From CBDCME01 sp965218865 (GTDB lineage Bacteria; Pseudomonadota; Alphaproteobacteria; JAAXGF01), in contig CBDCME010000010.1 of NCBI GenBank assembly GCA_965218865.1, positions 62,001 to 126,000 on the forward strand: DNA of 64,000 nt, in the 5' to 3' direction. The notes under the pieces are model-generated. The model was not told where the DNA came from and did not search any database. It worked only from the letters and a program-made list of their open reading frames with translations. Shown here piece by piece: positions 44,673 to 53,806 of this stretch. Made by a program: the position numbers and the translations under genes. The first letter of the stretch is position 1, and the number at the start of each line of letters is the position of its first letter.

Positions 44673-45967
44673 GACAACCTATTAATAACACGGTTTCGTG
44701 ATCGCCGTCGAACCTTGCCCGGCAGGATGAGTTTGGCCGCCGTGAAGCCCGATTGTATCGCCCCCTCGATTGTCGCCGGCAGGCCCGTGTCGGTCCAGTC
44801 GCCGGCGAGAAAAAGGTTGGAGAATTCGGTTCGTGGCCCGGGGCGGCGTTTGAGCGATTCAGGCGTTTGCGTGAATGTTGCCCGCTTTTCCTTGACGACC
44901 CGGTAGAGTGGTATGTTGCGATGCGGGAGATTCAATGCCTGCCCCGCATCCAGCCAGATCTGCTGCGCCACCTCGTCGATCGATTCGTCGGCCAGGTCGT
45001 CGGCCGCGCTGACGGTCACGGCAACGACGTCGCGGCGGACGAAAATCCAATGCCCGACCCCGCCGACGATCCCCATGAACACCGAGGAGCCGGGCAGTTC
45101 CGGCGCCCGGTCGAGACGAAAATGGACGTTGACGATGGCACGGTTTCCCTCGGGTACCATGATCGACGGCAGGATCGCGGCGATCGCGAACGGCGGTAAG
45201 GCTAGAACCACGGAATCGTTCTCATCGAGCCTCACCTCGCGGCGCCCGAAATCGAGACCGCCCGCCCGATCCGATTCCTCGAAAACCGCCCGCAGGCGGT
45301 GGCCGAAATGGATTTCACAACCCATCGCCAGAAGTGTCGCGACCGCGGGCGTGATGAAGCTCTCCGAAAGGCCGTTGCGGGCGACGAAGGGGCGGCAGCG
45401 GTTGGCGCCACGGGCAAAGGTCGTCGCGACGACGGACCACAGCAGGGTCGCGGCCGCTTCGCGTGGCGGCGTATTGAGAGCGGCGATGGTCAGGGGGGCC
45501 CAGAAGCGCTCGAAAAGCACGCCGCCGGGGTCCAGGCAATCGGCGACGGTTTGCTCCGGTTTCGCCCTGGCCAGGCGCCAGGCGCCCAGATAATCGCCAA
45601 GACGGCTATCCGGAACCCGACGTCGATCGGAAAACAGCCACCAAGGGATCGGCCCCAGGTTCGGGGCCAGGGTCCAGCGCTCGCCCGAGGATATATCCGC
45701 GAAAGGGAAAGTGCACCCGGCGGGCGAGATGAGGTTGTTTTCGGCGCCGATTCTGGCAAGATAATCGAAGGTTGCCCGGTTTCCCCCCAGCACAAGGTGG
45801 CTGCCGTTGTCGATCCAGCGTTCGAGAGTGGAGTCGAAAAACGAACGGCAACGACCCCCTGGCATATTTGTCGCTTCGTAGAGTGTGACAGGTCGGCCCT
45901 TGCGCGTGATCTGCAAGGCGCATGCGATTCCGGCAAGACCGGCGCCGACGACGTGAACGGTACCCAT
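44669..45967 (-). CDS. hpnE: Squalene-associated FAD-dependent desaturase HpnE
   Basis: A 432-aa flavoprotein with the N-terminal dinucleotide-binding motif VHVVGAGLAGIACALQITRKG, PGGRCRSFFD and the C-terminal FAD motif NLFLAGDWTDTGLPATIEGAIQSG. HpnE reduces hydroxysqualene to squalene, the third step of the HpnCDE route. It follows hpnD by only 6 bp. Confidence 0.95.
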   Translation of the reverse strand: MGTVHVVGAGLAGIACALQITRKGRPVTLYEATNMPGGRCRSFFDSTLERWIDNGSHLVLGGNRATFDYLARIGAENNLISPAGCTFPFADISSGERWTLAPNLGPIPWWLFSDRRRVPDSRLGDYLGAWRLARAKPEQTVADCLDPGGVLFERFWAPLTIAALNTPPREAAATLLWSVVATTFARGANRCRPFVARNGLSESFITPAVATLLAMGCEIHFGHRLRAVFEESDRAGGLDFGRREVRLDENDSVVLALPPFAIAAILPSIMVPEGNRAIVNVHFRLDRAPELPGSSVFMGIVGGVGHWIFVRRDVVAVTVSAADDLADESIDEVAQQIWLDAGQALNLPHRNIPLYRVVKEKRATFTQTPESLKRRPGPRTEFSNLFLAGDWTDTGLPATIEGAIQSGFTAAKLILPGKVRRRSRNRVINRLS

Positions 45968-45973
45968 CGAATT

Positions 45974-46831
45974 CTAGAAAACGCCGTGGCGGATGGCGAT
46001 CCAGACTTTTTCCGCCGTGCCCAGCGATACGGGTTGATCGAGACGAACCCAGCCGCGCCGGAGCAAGCGATCGAGGAGACGCCGATAGATCGTCATCATG
46101 ACGATGGCGGGACGCAAGGGCCGGCGCGGGCACGTGGCGAGTGCCGAGGTGGCCTGGTCGAAATGGTGCCGCGCCATCGCCGCGACGTTGGCGCATACGG
46201 ACCCCAGATCGGGATGGCGCAAGACTTCCGAGGGATCGTCGGAGGCAACGCCGTGGGCGTACAGTAATTCGCGCGGCAGGTACAAGCGGTCCAGTCGGGC
46301 GTCCTCCTCGAGATCGCGGAGAATGTTGGTCAGCTGGAGCGCCGACCCCAAAGACAGTGCCAAATGGCGTGCTTCGGGGCCGTGGGCGCCGAAAACCCGC
46401 ACCGACAACAATCCGACCACCCCTGCGACCCGGTGGCAATAGAGCTCGAGGGTCGCCAGATCGGGCGCTCGCATGGTCTCGCGGGCGTCCATTTCCATAC
46501 CGTCGATGATGGCCAGGAAATCGTCCCGCGGGAGAGAGAATTCCGTGACGGGAGCGAGCAACGCCCGGGCGACGGGGTTTTCGGGACGCCCTTCGTAGAG
46601 CTGATCGATTTCTTTCCGCCAGGCGTCGAGTTGCTTGAGTTTATCGCTTCGAGTCCCGCCTTCGTCGGCAATATCGTCGACGACGCGACAAAAGGCGTAG
46701 ATCGCGTACATCGCGTTACGATGTGGCAGCGGCAGAATCCGCATGCCCCAAAAAAAAGAGCTCCCCGACCGTTCCACCAACGCCTGGACATGGCTTACGA
46801 GGCGAGGTTGGTCATCGGTCATTGCGATCAT
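45974..46831 (-). CDS. hpnD: Presqualene diphosphate synthase HpnD
   Basis: A 285-aa squalene/phytoene-synthase-fold enzyme with both aspartate-rich motifs (CRVVDDIADEGG and LRDLEEDARLDRLYLP). It joins two farnesyl diphosphates to presqualene diphosphate. ATG 46831 or 46822 may be the start; no strong ribosome-binding site decides. The gene order hpnC-D-E-shc-G is the usual hopanoid one. Confidence 0.95.
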   Translation of the reverse strand: MIAMTDDQPRLVSHVQALVERSGSSFFWGMRILPLPHRNAMYAIYAFCRVVDDIADEGGTRSDKLKQLDAWRKEIDQLYEGRPENPVARALLAPVTEFSLPRDDFLAIIDGMEMDARETMRAPDLATLELYCHRVAGVVGLLSVRVFGAHGPEARHLALSLGSALQLTNILRDLEEDARLDRLYLPRELLYAHGVASDDPSEVLRHPDLGSVCANVAAMARHHFDQATSALATCPRRPLRPAIVMMTIYRRLLDRLLRRGWVRLDQPVSLGTAEKVWIAIRHGVF

Positions 46832-46966
46832 GCGTGATTGGCCCCGACCCCGGCGCGGGACGGTAAGCGCGGAATATTACACTGAATGAACGCACGAATC
46901 TTATCGGCGCCCAAGAGGGGCCTCAAGCGAATTCCCCGCAGCCGATTTTTGCCCCCATCGGCGCCG

Positions 46967-47824
46967 TCACCCTCGCCATGGAAATCTCAAGATTCCCTGG
47001 ATTCCGCACCAGACGAATCCTCCGCGAGAAAGCGCCACACGCCCCGCCAGCGGATCCCGATTCCGCAACAAGTCCGACAAACGCTCGGCGATGCGGACGA
47101 TGACCGACGATTCCATGGCCAGATTCCGATTGACCAGGCCACGGGGCAAATCCCGCGCGGTCGCGAGCAGCTCGTCGACGCCGTCGAGGGCCCTATCGAG
47201 TACTTGGCGGACGCCAGGAGATGCCGCCGCCGCGTCCAGATCCGCGACTTCGCACTTGGCGGTGTCGAGCCATTCCGTCGGGAGATAGACCCGGTCGAGC
47301 GAACGGTAGTCGTCCTGACAATCCTGTAAATGATTGATCACCTGCAAGGCGTTGCACAACGCGTCCGACCACCGATACCCCTCGGCCGATTCACCGTGCA
47401 GGTCGAGAAGGTAGCGTCCCACCGGCGAGGCCGAGAGCCGACAATATCCCATTAGGTCGTCCCAGTCCCGGTAACGGTTCTTGACCGCGTCCTGCTTGAA
47501 GGCGGCGACCAGGTCGCAGCAATGACGGCAGGGGACACCGGTTTCGGCCAGACTGCGGCGCAGACGGTGCGCGGTATCGTACGCGGGGTCGGATTTCAGC
47601 TCGCCCCGGATCGCGCGCTCGAAGCCGTCGAGGCGGCGAATTTTCTCGTCAGCTGAAAGATTCGGGTTGTCGGCGATGTCGTCTATGGCCCTGGCGTAGG
47701 CGTAGAACAGCGCCACATGGGGCCGCAGCGCCGCCGGCAGCAGCCATGATCCGACCGGGAAATTCTCCGTCCAGGCATTTTTCCCGGAGGGCGTCTCAAC
47801 CAGGGCCGAGGCCGTGCCACTCAT
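46967..47824 (-). CDS. hpnC: Hydroxysqualene synthase HpnC
   Basis: A 285-aa squalene/phytoene-synthase relative with AIDDIADNPNLSADEK and LQDCQDDYRSLDRVYLP as the two Asp-rich motifs and DDLMGYCRLSASPVGRYLLDL between. HpnC turns presqualene diphosphate into hydroxysqualene. ATG 47824 is chosen because GGGGAG lies 10 bases upstream and the protein then starts MSGTASALVETPSGKNAW. Longer starts run into a 16-bp direct repeat at 47904-47919 bordering the mobile block. Confidence 0.94.
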   Translation of the reverse strand: MSGTASALVETPSGKNAWTENFPVGSWLLPAALRPHVALFYAYARAIDDIADNPNLSADEKIRRLDGFERAIRGELKSDPAYDTAHRLRRSLAETGVPCRHCCDLVAAFKQDAVKNRYRDWDDLMGYCRLSASPVGRYLLDLHGESAEGYRWSDALCNALQVINHLQDCQDDYRSLDRVYLPTEWLDTAKCEVADLDAAAASPGVRQVLDRALDGVDELLATARDLPRGLVNRNLAMESSVIVRIAERLSDLLRNRDPLAGRVALSRGGFVWCGIQGILRFPWRG

Positions 47825-47903
47825 ATTCGGGTCGCTCCCCGCCGATCTTTCGCCCATCCGCGTGGGCGAATCATTGTACACTACGGGATTATACGACCTA
47901 GTG

Positions 47904-47919
47904 CACCGGCGCATTCACT
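47904..47919. repeat. 16-bp direct repeat, left copy (pair at 53705-53720)
   Basis: CACCGGCGCATTCACT occurs here and identically at 53705-53720, enclosing the whole IS66/ISAs1 block. It could be a target duplication or the scar of a rearrangement. No matching inverted termini are seen just inside both copies, so its origin is open. Confidence 0.7.
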
Positions 47920-48080
47920 CAGGGCTAGTTTTTTGTCCGCCCAGTGATCAGGGTGAGGGTAAGTGTTCGTTCAGGCCGTGGAATGGGTGCCGTCAAGCGC
48001 ATTTCCCAAGTTGAGGCGAAGCCCACGAGGTGCTGTCTTTCTGCTGGTAACGGAATTTGCCGTGCGCTATCGTCGAGCGC

Positions 48081-50726
48081 ATGGCGGTTCTGGACGAGGA
48101 TTTTGGCACCGACCTGACGCTGGTCGAGGGTAATGGCGGGGTCCGGTCGTGCCCGGTGTCCTTACCGGAGCGCGCGCCGCGCGACTTGCGCTCGCTGTAT
48201 GAGCGGGAGCGCGCCCGCGCGGACGCGGCCGAAGCGCGCGCGGAAGAGCTACGCTGGGCGGAAGTGGCCTCGCGTAGCGATGCCGGCTCGTGGAAGTCGC
48301 GGTTCAAGGCCTGCCGGCGCAGGTTGAGCGAGGCCGTCGAGGAGACGAAGGAAGCTCGCCGCGCGGCAAGGGACGTGCCTTCCTTGCAGGCCGAAGTGGC
48401 GCGCCTGGAGACGCTCCTCTCCGAAGCCGGCATCGGGTCGAACGAGAGCAGCACGACCGAGGCGCTGCGCAAGGAGAACGCCCGGCTGCGCAAGGCCCTG
48501 GTCGCGCCGGAGGCCCGAGAGGGCGCGATCGGCCCGCGGCCCGCGGAGACCCGTCGGCGGCTCACCGCCCTGGAGCGATCCCCGGACCAGAAGGACACCA
48601 TCAGGACGCTACGCAAGGAGATCACCCGGCTCAACAACGAGGCGGTCCGGCGGGACAAGCAGATCCTCCAGTTGAACAAGCGCCTCGACCGGGAGAAGGA
48701 GAGCACGGAGAGCATCAGGGAGGCCGCCAGGAAGCTGTCCAGCGAGTCCCTTCGGCTCCATCGGGAGGTGAGGATACTGGGCGACAGCGAGGCCCGGGCC
48801 CGATCGCTGTCCGACGAGGTCTTCTGGCTGCGCCATGCCCTGGAGGTGTTCAAGGCCGGGCAGGAGAAGTTGAAGGCCCGGCTCGTCAAGCTCCGGGCGG
48901 CCGGGGCGACGCTGTCGAAGCTGCCGTCCGACGAGGCCGCTCAATTGCGCGCGGCGTTGCGGCGAGCGCGGCGCCAGAAGACGACGATCGAGGCGCTGCG
49001 CAAGGACAACGCCCGTCTGCGCAGGACCATGCGGAAGTTGGAGACCCGGAAAGCGGCGCTGGAGGTTCAGCCTGCCAAGCTTCGCGCGATCAGGAAGGCA
49101 CTCGAGTCCGAGCTTGCCGGGCTTCGAGCGGTCAGGAAGACGTTGTCGAAGTCGCTGTCCGTTGCAGACGCCGATCTCCGCAGGGCTCTGCGAAGGTCGC
49201 GGCGCCAGAAGGCCACGATCAAGTCGCTGTCCCGGGAGAACGCCCGGCTGCGCAAGGGCGCGAAGACGTCGCGGAACCGGATCGAGACGCTGGAAGTCCA
49301 GCTTGAGAGGCTTCGCGCGACCGGAGCTGTGCTGTCGAGGGCGCTCTACGGCCGCAAGAGCGAACAGCAGGACAAGCCGGGCTCGGAACGCAAGCGCGGC
49401 CAGCAGCGCGGCGCGCCCGGCCATGGCCGCACCCAGCGGCCCGGGCTCAAGGAGCGCACCGAAGAGCACAACCCGCCGCCGGATGCGTGCGTCTGCGGAC
49501 GGTGCGGGCAGCCCTATGCGCCGAACGGCGCCGAGGAATCCACCCTCGTCGAGATCGAGGTCAAGGCCCACAAGCGTGTGATCCGCCGTCCGCGCTGGCG
49601 CCGGACCTGCGAGTGCGCGTCGTCGCCCATGGAAGTGTCGTCGCCCCCGGTGCTGCGGCTGTTCCCCAGGACGCTCTACGGGACCAGCTTCTGGGCACGC
49701 TTCCTGTTCGAGCACTGTGCCTGCTTGCGCCCCCTGCACCGGGTTGCCGCGTGGTTCTCCAGCCAGGGCCTGGGGGTCTCACCGGGGACGCTGGCCGACA
49801 GCCTGAAGCGTTTCGTGCCGCTGTTCGAGCCGGTCGCCAAGGCGATCCTCGCGCACCAGAACAAGGCGGCGCTGCGCCACGCCGACGAGACCGGTTGGCG
49901 CGTCCAGGAGCTTCGCGGGGAAGACCGGTCGAGCCGGGCCTGGCTGTGGACCTCGGTCAGCAATGACGCGGTCTCTTTCCATATCGACCCCTCGCGCAGC
50001 GCCGAGGCGGCGCTCGAGCTGTTCGCCGAAGGCCTCCTCGACACGGTCATCGTCTGCGACCGCTATAGCGCCTACAAGCGACTCGCTCGCCTTCGCGAGG
50101 GCAAGGTGACCCTTGCATTCTGCTGGTCCCATATGCGCCGCGATTTTATCGAGTGCGCGGCCGGCCAGGTGAGACTGACGGGCTGGTGCCAGGGATGGAT
50201 CGAGCGGATCGCGGAGATCTACCGGCTGAACGAGGCGCGGCTGGAGCATTACGACCCCGGTCTCGAACGCCGGACACCGGCGTTCGACGCGGCGCAGGGC
50301 GAGTTGGAAGCGGCGGTCGCCCGCCTGTTCGCGGACGCCGAAGCGGAGTTGGCCGGCCTGTCGGAGAGGGCGCGCAGGGCCAAGCCGCTGCGCTCGCTTC
50401 TCAACCACCGCGAGGGGTTGTGCGTCTTCGTCGACAAGCCACAGGTTCCGATGGACAACAACAAGGCCGAGCGCGCGCTCCGGGGGCCAGTCATCGGACG
50501 ACGATTAAGCTTCGGTTCGAACAGCGAGGACGGCGCCAGGTTCACGGCGATCATGTACTCGGTGGTGGGCACGCTCTCGATGAACGGCATCGACGTCCTG
50601 CGCTGGCTGGAAGCGTGGCTCGAAGCCTGCGCGAAGAACGGCCGCAAACCGCCGGATGACATGTCGCCGTGGCTGCCATGGTCGATGAGCGAGGACCGCA
50701 GGCGCGAGCTCATGGCGCCGGGATGA
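48081..50726 (+). CDS. IS66-family transposase with very long N-terminal coiled coil
   Basis: An 881-aa protein. Residues about 35-420 are almost continuous heptad-like coiled coil (LRKENARLRKAL, LRALRRARRQKTTIEALRKDNARLRR and similar repeated blocks). The IS66 part begins at about 423 (LYGRKSEQQ), with a zinc-binding C-x2-C (CVCGRCGQPY), then D near 600 (RHADETGW), D near 658 (VCDRYSAYK) and E near 796 (DNNKAERALRG). IS66 TnpC proteins are normally about 500-530 aa, so about 350 residues of coil are extra. ATG 48081 fits; TTG 48057 is the alternative. The stop overlaps the next start. Confidence 0.9.
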   Translation: MAVLDEDFGTDLTLVEGNGGVRSCPVSLPERAPRDLRSLYERERARADAAEARAEELRWAEVASRSDAGSWKSRFKACRRRLSEAVEETKEARRAARDVPSLQAEVARLETLLSEAGIGSNESSTTEALRKENARLRKALVAPEAREGAIGPRPAETRRRLTALERSPDQKDTIRTLRKEITRLNNEAVRRDKQILQLNKRLDREKESTESIREAARKLSSESLRLHREVRILGDSEARARSLSDEVFWLRHALEVFKAGQEKLKARLVKLRAAGATLSKLPSDEAAQLRAALRRARRQKTTIEALRKDNARLRRTMRKLETRKAALEVQPAKLRAIRKALESELAGLRAVRKTLSKSLSVADADLRRALRRSRRQKATIKSLSRENARLRKGAKTSRNRIETLEVQLERLRATGAVLSRALYGRKSEQQDKPGSERKRGQQRGAPGHGRTQRPGLKERTEEHNPPPDACVCGRCGQPYAPNGAEESTLVEIEVKAHKRVIRRPRWRRTCECASSPMEVSSPPVLRLFPRTLYGTSFWARFLFEHCACLRPLHRVAAWFSSQGLGVSPGTLADSLKRFVPLFEPVAKAILAHQNKAALRHADETGWRVQELRGEDRSSRAWLWTSVSNDAVSFHIDPSRSAEAALELFAEGLLDTVIVCDRYSAYKRLARLREGKVTLAFCWSHMRRDFIECAAGQVRLTGWCQGWIERIAEIYRLNEARLEHYDPGLERRTPAFDAAQGELEAAVARLFADAEAELAGLSERARRAKPLRSLLNHREGLCVFVDKPQVPMDNNKAERALRGPVIGRRLSFGSNSEDGARFTAIMYSVVGTLSMNGIDVLRWLEAWLEACAKNGRKPPDDMSPWLPWSMSEDRRRELMAPG

Positions 50727-51604
50727 CCGGCAAGATCGAGTGCCGTTATTACGGCCGCGATTTCACCGCCGGGGAAATGGCGCTGCTGCGCGCGCTGATC
50801 GCCGGGCCGCCGCCGTTGAACCGCCATATGCTGTCGAAGGAGTTCTGCCGGCGCATCGGCTGGTTCAAGCCCGACGGCGGCCTCAAGGACATGATGGCCA
50901 GGGTCGCTATGCTGGCCATGCACAGGGACGGCCTGATCGCCCTGCCGGCGCCGCGGGGACGGCAGAACCGGCCCGGGCCGATCGTCTTCGGGCCGGACAC
51001 CGAACCGCCGCTGTTCCCGGCCCCGACGACCCTCGACGAGGTCCGTCCGCTCGACCTGCACCCCGTCGTGCGCGGCACCCGGGAAGGGAAGCTCTGGAAC
51101 GAGTTCGTCGCCCGCTACCACTATCTCGGATACAAGACCCTGGTCGGCGCCCAGATGCGCTATGCCGTCCATGACCGAAACGGCTGGCCACTCGCCATGC
51201 TCGGCTTCTCCACCGCCGCGTGGAAGCTTGCCACGCGCGACACCTTCATCGGATGGACACGGCAACTGCGCGAGAAGAACCTTCCCTTCGTGGTCGACAA
51301 CCCGAGGTTCCTGATCCTGCCCTGGATCAAGATCCCCAACCTGGGCTCGCACATCCTCGCCATCATCCGCCGGCGCCTGCCCGACGACTGGACCGAGCGC
51401 TACAACACCACGCCCGTGCTCATCGAGACATTCGTCGAGACCCCGCGATATACCGGCGCGGTCTACAGGGCATCGGGCTGGATCCATGTCGGCGCCACCC
51501 AGGGGCGCGGGCGCTACGACCGGGACAGGCAGTTTGACAAGCCGAAAAAGGATGTCTGGCTCCGGCCCCTGCGACGAGACTGGAAACGCAGCCTCAATCG
51601 CTAA
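50723..51604 (+). CDS. DUF4338 / DruA-like protein encoded within IS66-like element
   Basis: A 293-aa protein whose second half is a DUF4338 domain, the family of DruA from the Druantia defence system: LWNEFVARYHYLGYKTLVGAQMRYAV, LGFSTAAWKLATRDTFIGWT, NPRFLILPWIKIPNLGSHIL, YNTTPVLIETFVETPRYTGAVYRASGWIHVGATQGRGR. The start ATG 50723 overlaps the transposase stop (ATGA). No druB-E genes are near, so a Druantia system is not present. The location inside the terminal repeats suggests a transposition accessory or passenger. Confidence 0.85.
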   Translation: MTGKIECRYYGRDFTAGEMALLRALIAGPPPLNRHMLSKEFCRRIGWFKPDGGLKDMMARVAMLAMHRDGLIALPAPRGRQNRPGPIVFGPDTEPPLFPAPTTLDEVRPLDLHPVVRGTREGKLWNEFVARYHYLGYKTLVGAQMRYAVHDRNGWPLAMLGFSTAAWKLATRDTFIGWTRQLREKNLPFVVDNPRFLILPWIKIPNLGSHILAIIRRRLPDDWTERYNTTPVLIETFVETPRYTGAVYRASGWIHVGATQGRGRYDRDRQFDKPKKDVWLRPLRRDWKRSLNR

Positions 51605-51719
51605 AATCCGCCGGGGCGGATAGAAACGCCCGCGCTGATTCCACGGCCTGAACGAACAATTACGGGTGAGGTGATCGCGGCGCTGGCCATTTCATTCTCG
51701 GTGTGGCAGTGTGCCGGTC

Positions 51720-53506
51720 ATGGCGACGCTGCCGGTCTCGGATTCGTCCATTGATTTGCGCGCGGTCACGGTGCGTCCGACCTGGGGCGCGCAGGAGCAC
51801 CGGCGCTGGGACCGGTTGGTGGAGCAGCACCACTACCTGGCGTTCCACGGCGTCATCGGCAAGGGCCTGCGCCATGTCGCGGTGCATGGCGAGACCTGGC
51901 TCGCACTGATCGGCTGGCAGCCCGGCGCGTTCAAGCTGGGCGCGCGTGATCGCTGGATCGGGTGGTCGGCCGAGCAGCAGTTCCGGCGTCTGCATCTGAT
52001 CGCCAACAACTCGCGCTTCGTCATTCTGACGCCTGGCCGAGTGCCGAACCTGGCCTCCCGTGTGCTGGGGCTGAGCCTGCGGCGGCTGTCTGAGGACATC
52101 CAGGCGGTGCACGGATATCCGGCTCTTCTGGCGGAGACGTTCGTGGACGTCTCGCGATTTGCCGGCACCTGCTACCGCGCGTCGAACTGGCGCTCTCTGG
52201 GGCTGACGCGGGGCTTTGCCCGTGAGCCCGGAGGGGCAGCGCGCTGGCGCCACCACGGTCAGCCCAAGGAGGTCTTCGTGTTCGGACTGACAGACGGCGC
52301 CCCCGAGGCGCTGAGCCGTACCGGGATGCCGGCACACTGGAACGCCGAGCAGCACACCGAGCCGATGGCCGCGCCCCGGCTGCGCAGCCTGTTCGAGTGT
52401 CTGGGTGAGGTGCCCGAGTACCGCCATGCCCGGGGCAAGCGCTATGCGCTCAACACCATTCTGGTGATCGCCGTCGCCGCCCGGCTTGCCGGATACCGGG
52501 GGGTGAACGCGTTCGCCCAGTTCGCCGCCCTGCTCTCCCAGGAGCAGCTCGAGGCGGTGGGTGCGTTCTGGAGCCCTTCCAAACAGCGCTACACCCCGCC
52601 CGCGATCACCACCTTCCACAAGACCCTCACCGCCCTGCCGCCAGAGACCCTGGACAACGCGATTAGCCAGTGGACCGGCCAGCATGGCAGCGCGCACGCG
52701 CCGGTCGCCATGGACGGAAAGGATCTGCGCGGCGCCTCGAAGCAGACCGAAGACGGGCGCAGGATGATGGTGGCGGCGGTCGAGCACGACACCGGCGTGG
52801 TCCTCGGGCAGGTCGAGGTCGACCGCAAGAGCAACGAAATCCCGGCCGTGCGCGAACTCTCCAGCGGCCTCGACCTCACAGGCCGGATCGTCACCATGGA
52901 CGCGATGCACGCTCAGCACGAGACCGCGCGCTGCCTGCTCGGGCGTCGCGCCGACTACGTGATGAGCGCGGTCAAGGACAACCAGGAGATGATCTTCGAA
53001 GACCTCAAGGCGATCGACTTCAGCGATGCGCTCTGGCACGAAACCGTCGACAAGGGCCATGGCCGCATCGAGCGCCGACGCTGCGCCGTCGTCGACCTCT
53101 CCGCTGCCGAGTGGGACGGCTACGCCAACCTCCACGGGCGACGCCAGGCCATGCGCATCGAGCGCGAACGCGAGATCCTCAAGACCGGCAAGCGCAGCAT
53201 CGAGGTGACCTGGAGCCTCACCTCGCTCGGCGCAGAGCGCGCCGGACTTTTTGAGGAGTTGCTCGAACTGGTGCGCAACCACTGGCATATCAGAACCGCC
53301 AAATGCACTACGTGCCGACTTCACCTACGACGAAGACCGATGCCGGGCCTACGTGCGTCAGCTGCCCAGAAATCTCGCCTGCTTGACCAACGCGAAACCA
53401 TCGCCATCGTGCGTTCTGCAACCACGCTTCCGTTCTCTGCCCGAGGCCAATTCGGCACTATGGTAAACCCGGGCGCAAAGGAGGCCCTCGACGCGATCAT
53501 GACCGC
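51720..53506 (+). pseudogene. DUF4338-ISAs1 fusion transposase, frameshifted near C-terminus
   Basis: Residues about 10-175 form a DUF4338 domain (WDRLVEQHHYLAFHGVIGKGLRHV, NNSRFVILTPGRVPNLASRVL, LLAETFVDVSRFAGTCYRASNW). After a linker comes an ISAs1 transposase (FECLGEVPEYRHARGKRYAL, APVAMDGKDLRGASKQ, TMDAMHAQHETARCLL, DYVMSAVKDNQ). Near 53295 (VRNHWHI) the frame is lost; the expected YVRDFTYDEDRCRAYVRQLPRNLACL continues in another frame, then shifts again near 53395. The product would lack its normal end. It is 110 bp after the DruA-like gene and is homologous to it in its N-terminal domain. Confidence 0.85.
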
Positions 53507-53806
53507 GCCCATCGCCTGGACAGCACGCCTCTCCCCCGGACCGCGTCGTGCCGCCTTTCGCGGGCGGACCGGTGTGCCTGTCGAATCCGAAAACGCCGTC
53601 CGGTGGCTTCGAGCAGTCCCCATGACGTCGTCGAGGCAAGCTCGGGGCTCCCCGAACCCCGTGCACCGAGCACGATCCCACTCATCCCGAACCCTCAACC
53701 GTGACACCGGCGCATTCACTTCGTTCACGCCCCCGTGCACCAGGCCTTTGTCGATGCATCAACTTTCCAAACTTCGGCTGTCGCCTCCGTTTGGGTCGAT
53801 GCGCTA
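53507..53806. other. Degenerate end of the ISAs1 block
   Basis: About 300 bp with no intact gene. It includes the right 16-bp direct repeat (53705-53720) and ends at the left terminus of IS630 type III. Open frames here continue the ISAs1 frame but lose family likeness. Confidence 0.5.
53705..53720. repeat. 16-bp direct repeat, right copy
   Basis: CACCGGCGCATTCACT, identical to 47904-47919. It marks the right side of the IS66/ISAs1 block. Confidence 0.7.

Larger units (their letters stand above)
47965..51658 (+). mobile_element. IS66-like element carrying a DruA-like gene
   Basis: Inverted repeats of 21 bp start TGTTCGTTCAGGCCGTGG at 47965-47985 and appear complemented at 51638-51658. Inside are only two genes, an IS66-type transposase (48081-50726) and a DUF4338/DruA-like gene (50723-51604), with a 4-nt overlap. 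The usual tnpA and tnpB of IS66 are absent. No 8-bp target duplication could be recognised. The element lies between hpnC and the ISAs1 fusion gene. Confidence 0.88.

Noticed and set aside
48609..49739. A 376-aa minus-strand frame opposite the IS66 coiled coil
   Set aside because: Antisense shadow of repetitive coiled-coil codons with no family likeness.
50723..51604. A complete Druantia anti-phage system
   Set aside because: Only DruA-like (DUF4338) domains are present. No DruE helicase or DruB-D genes lie nearby, and the gene is inside IS66 terminal repeats.
47957..51666. An 8-bp target duplication for the IS66-like element
   Set aside because: Left AGGGTAAG and right ATTACGGG differ; no duplication could be supported.
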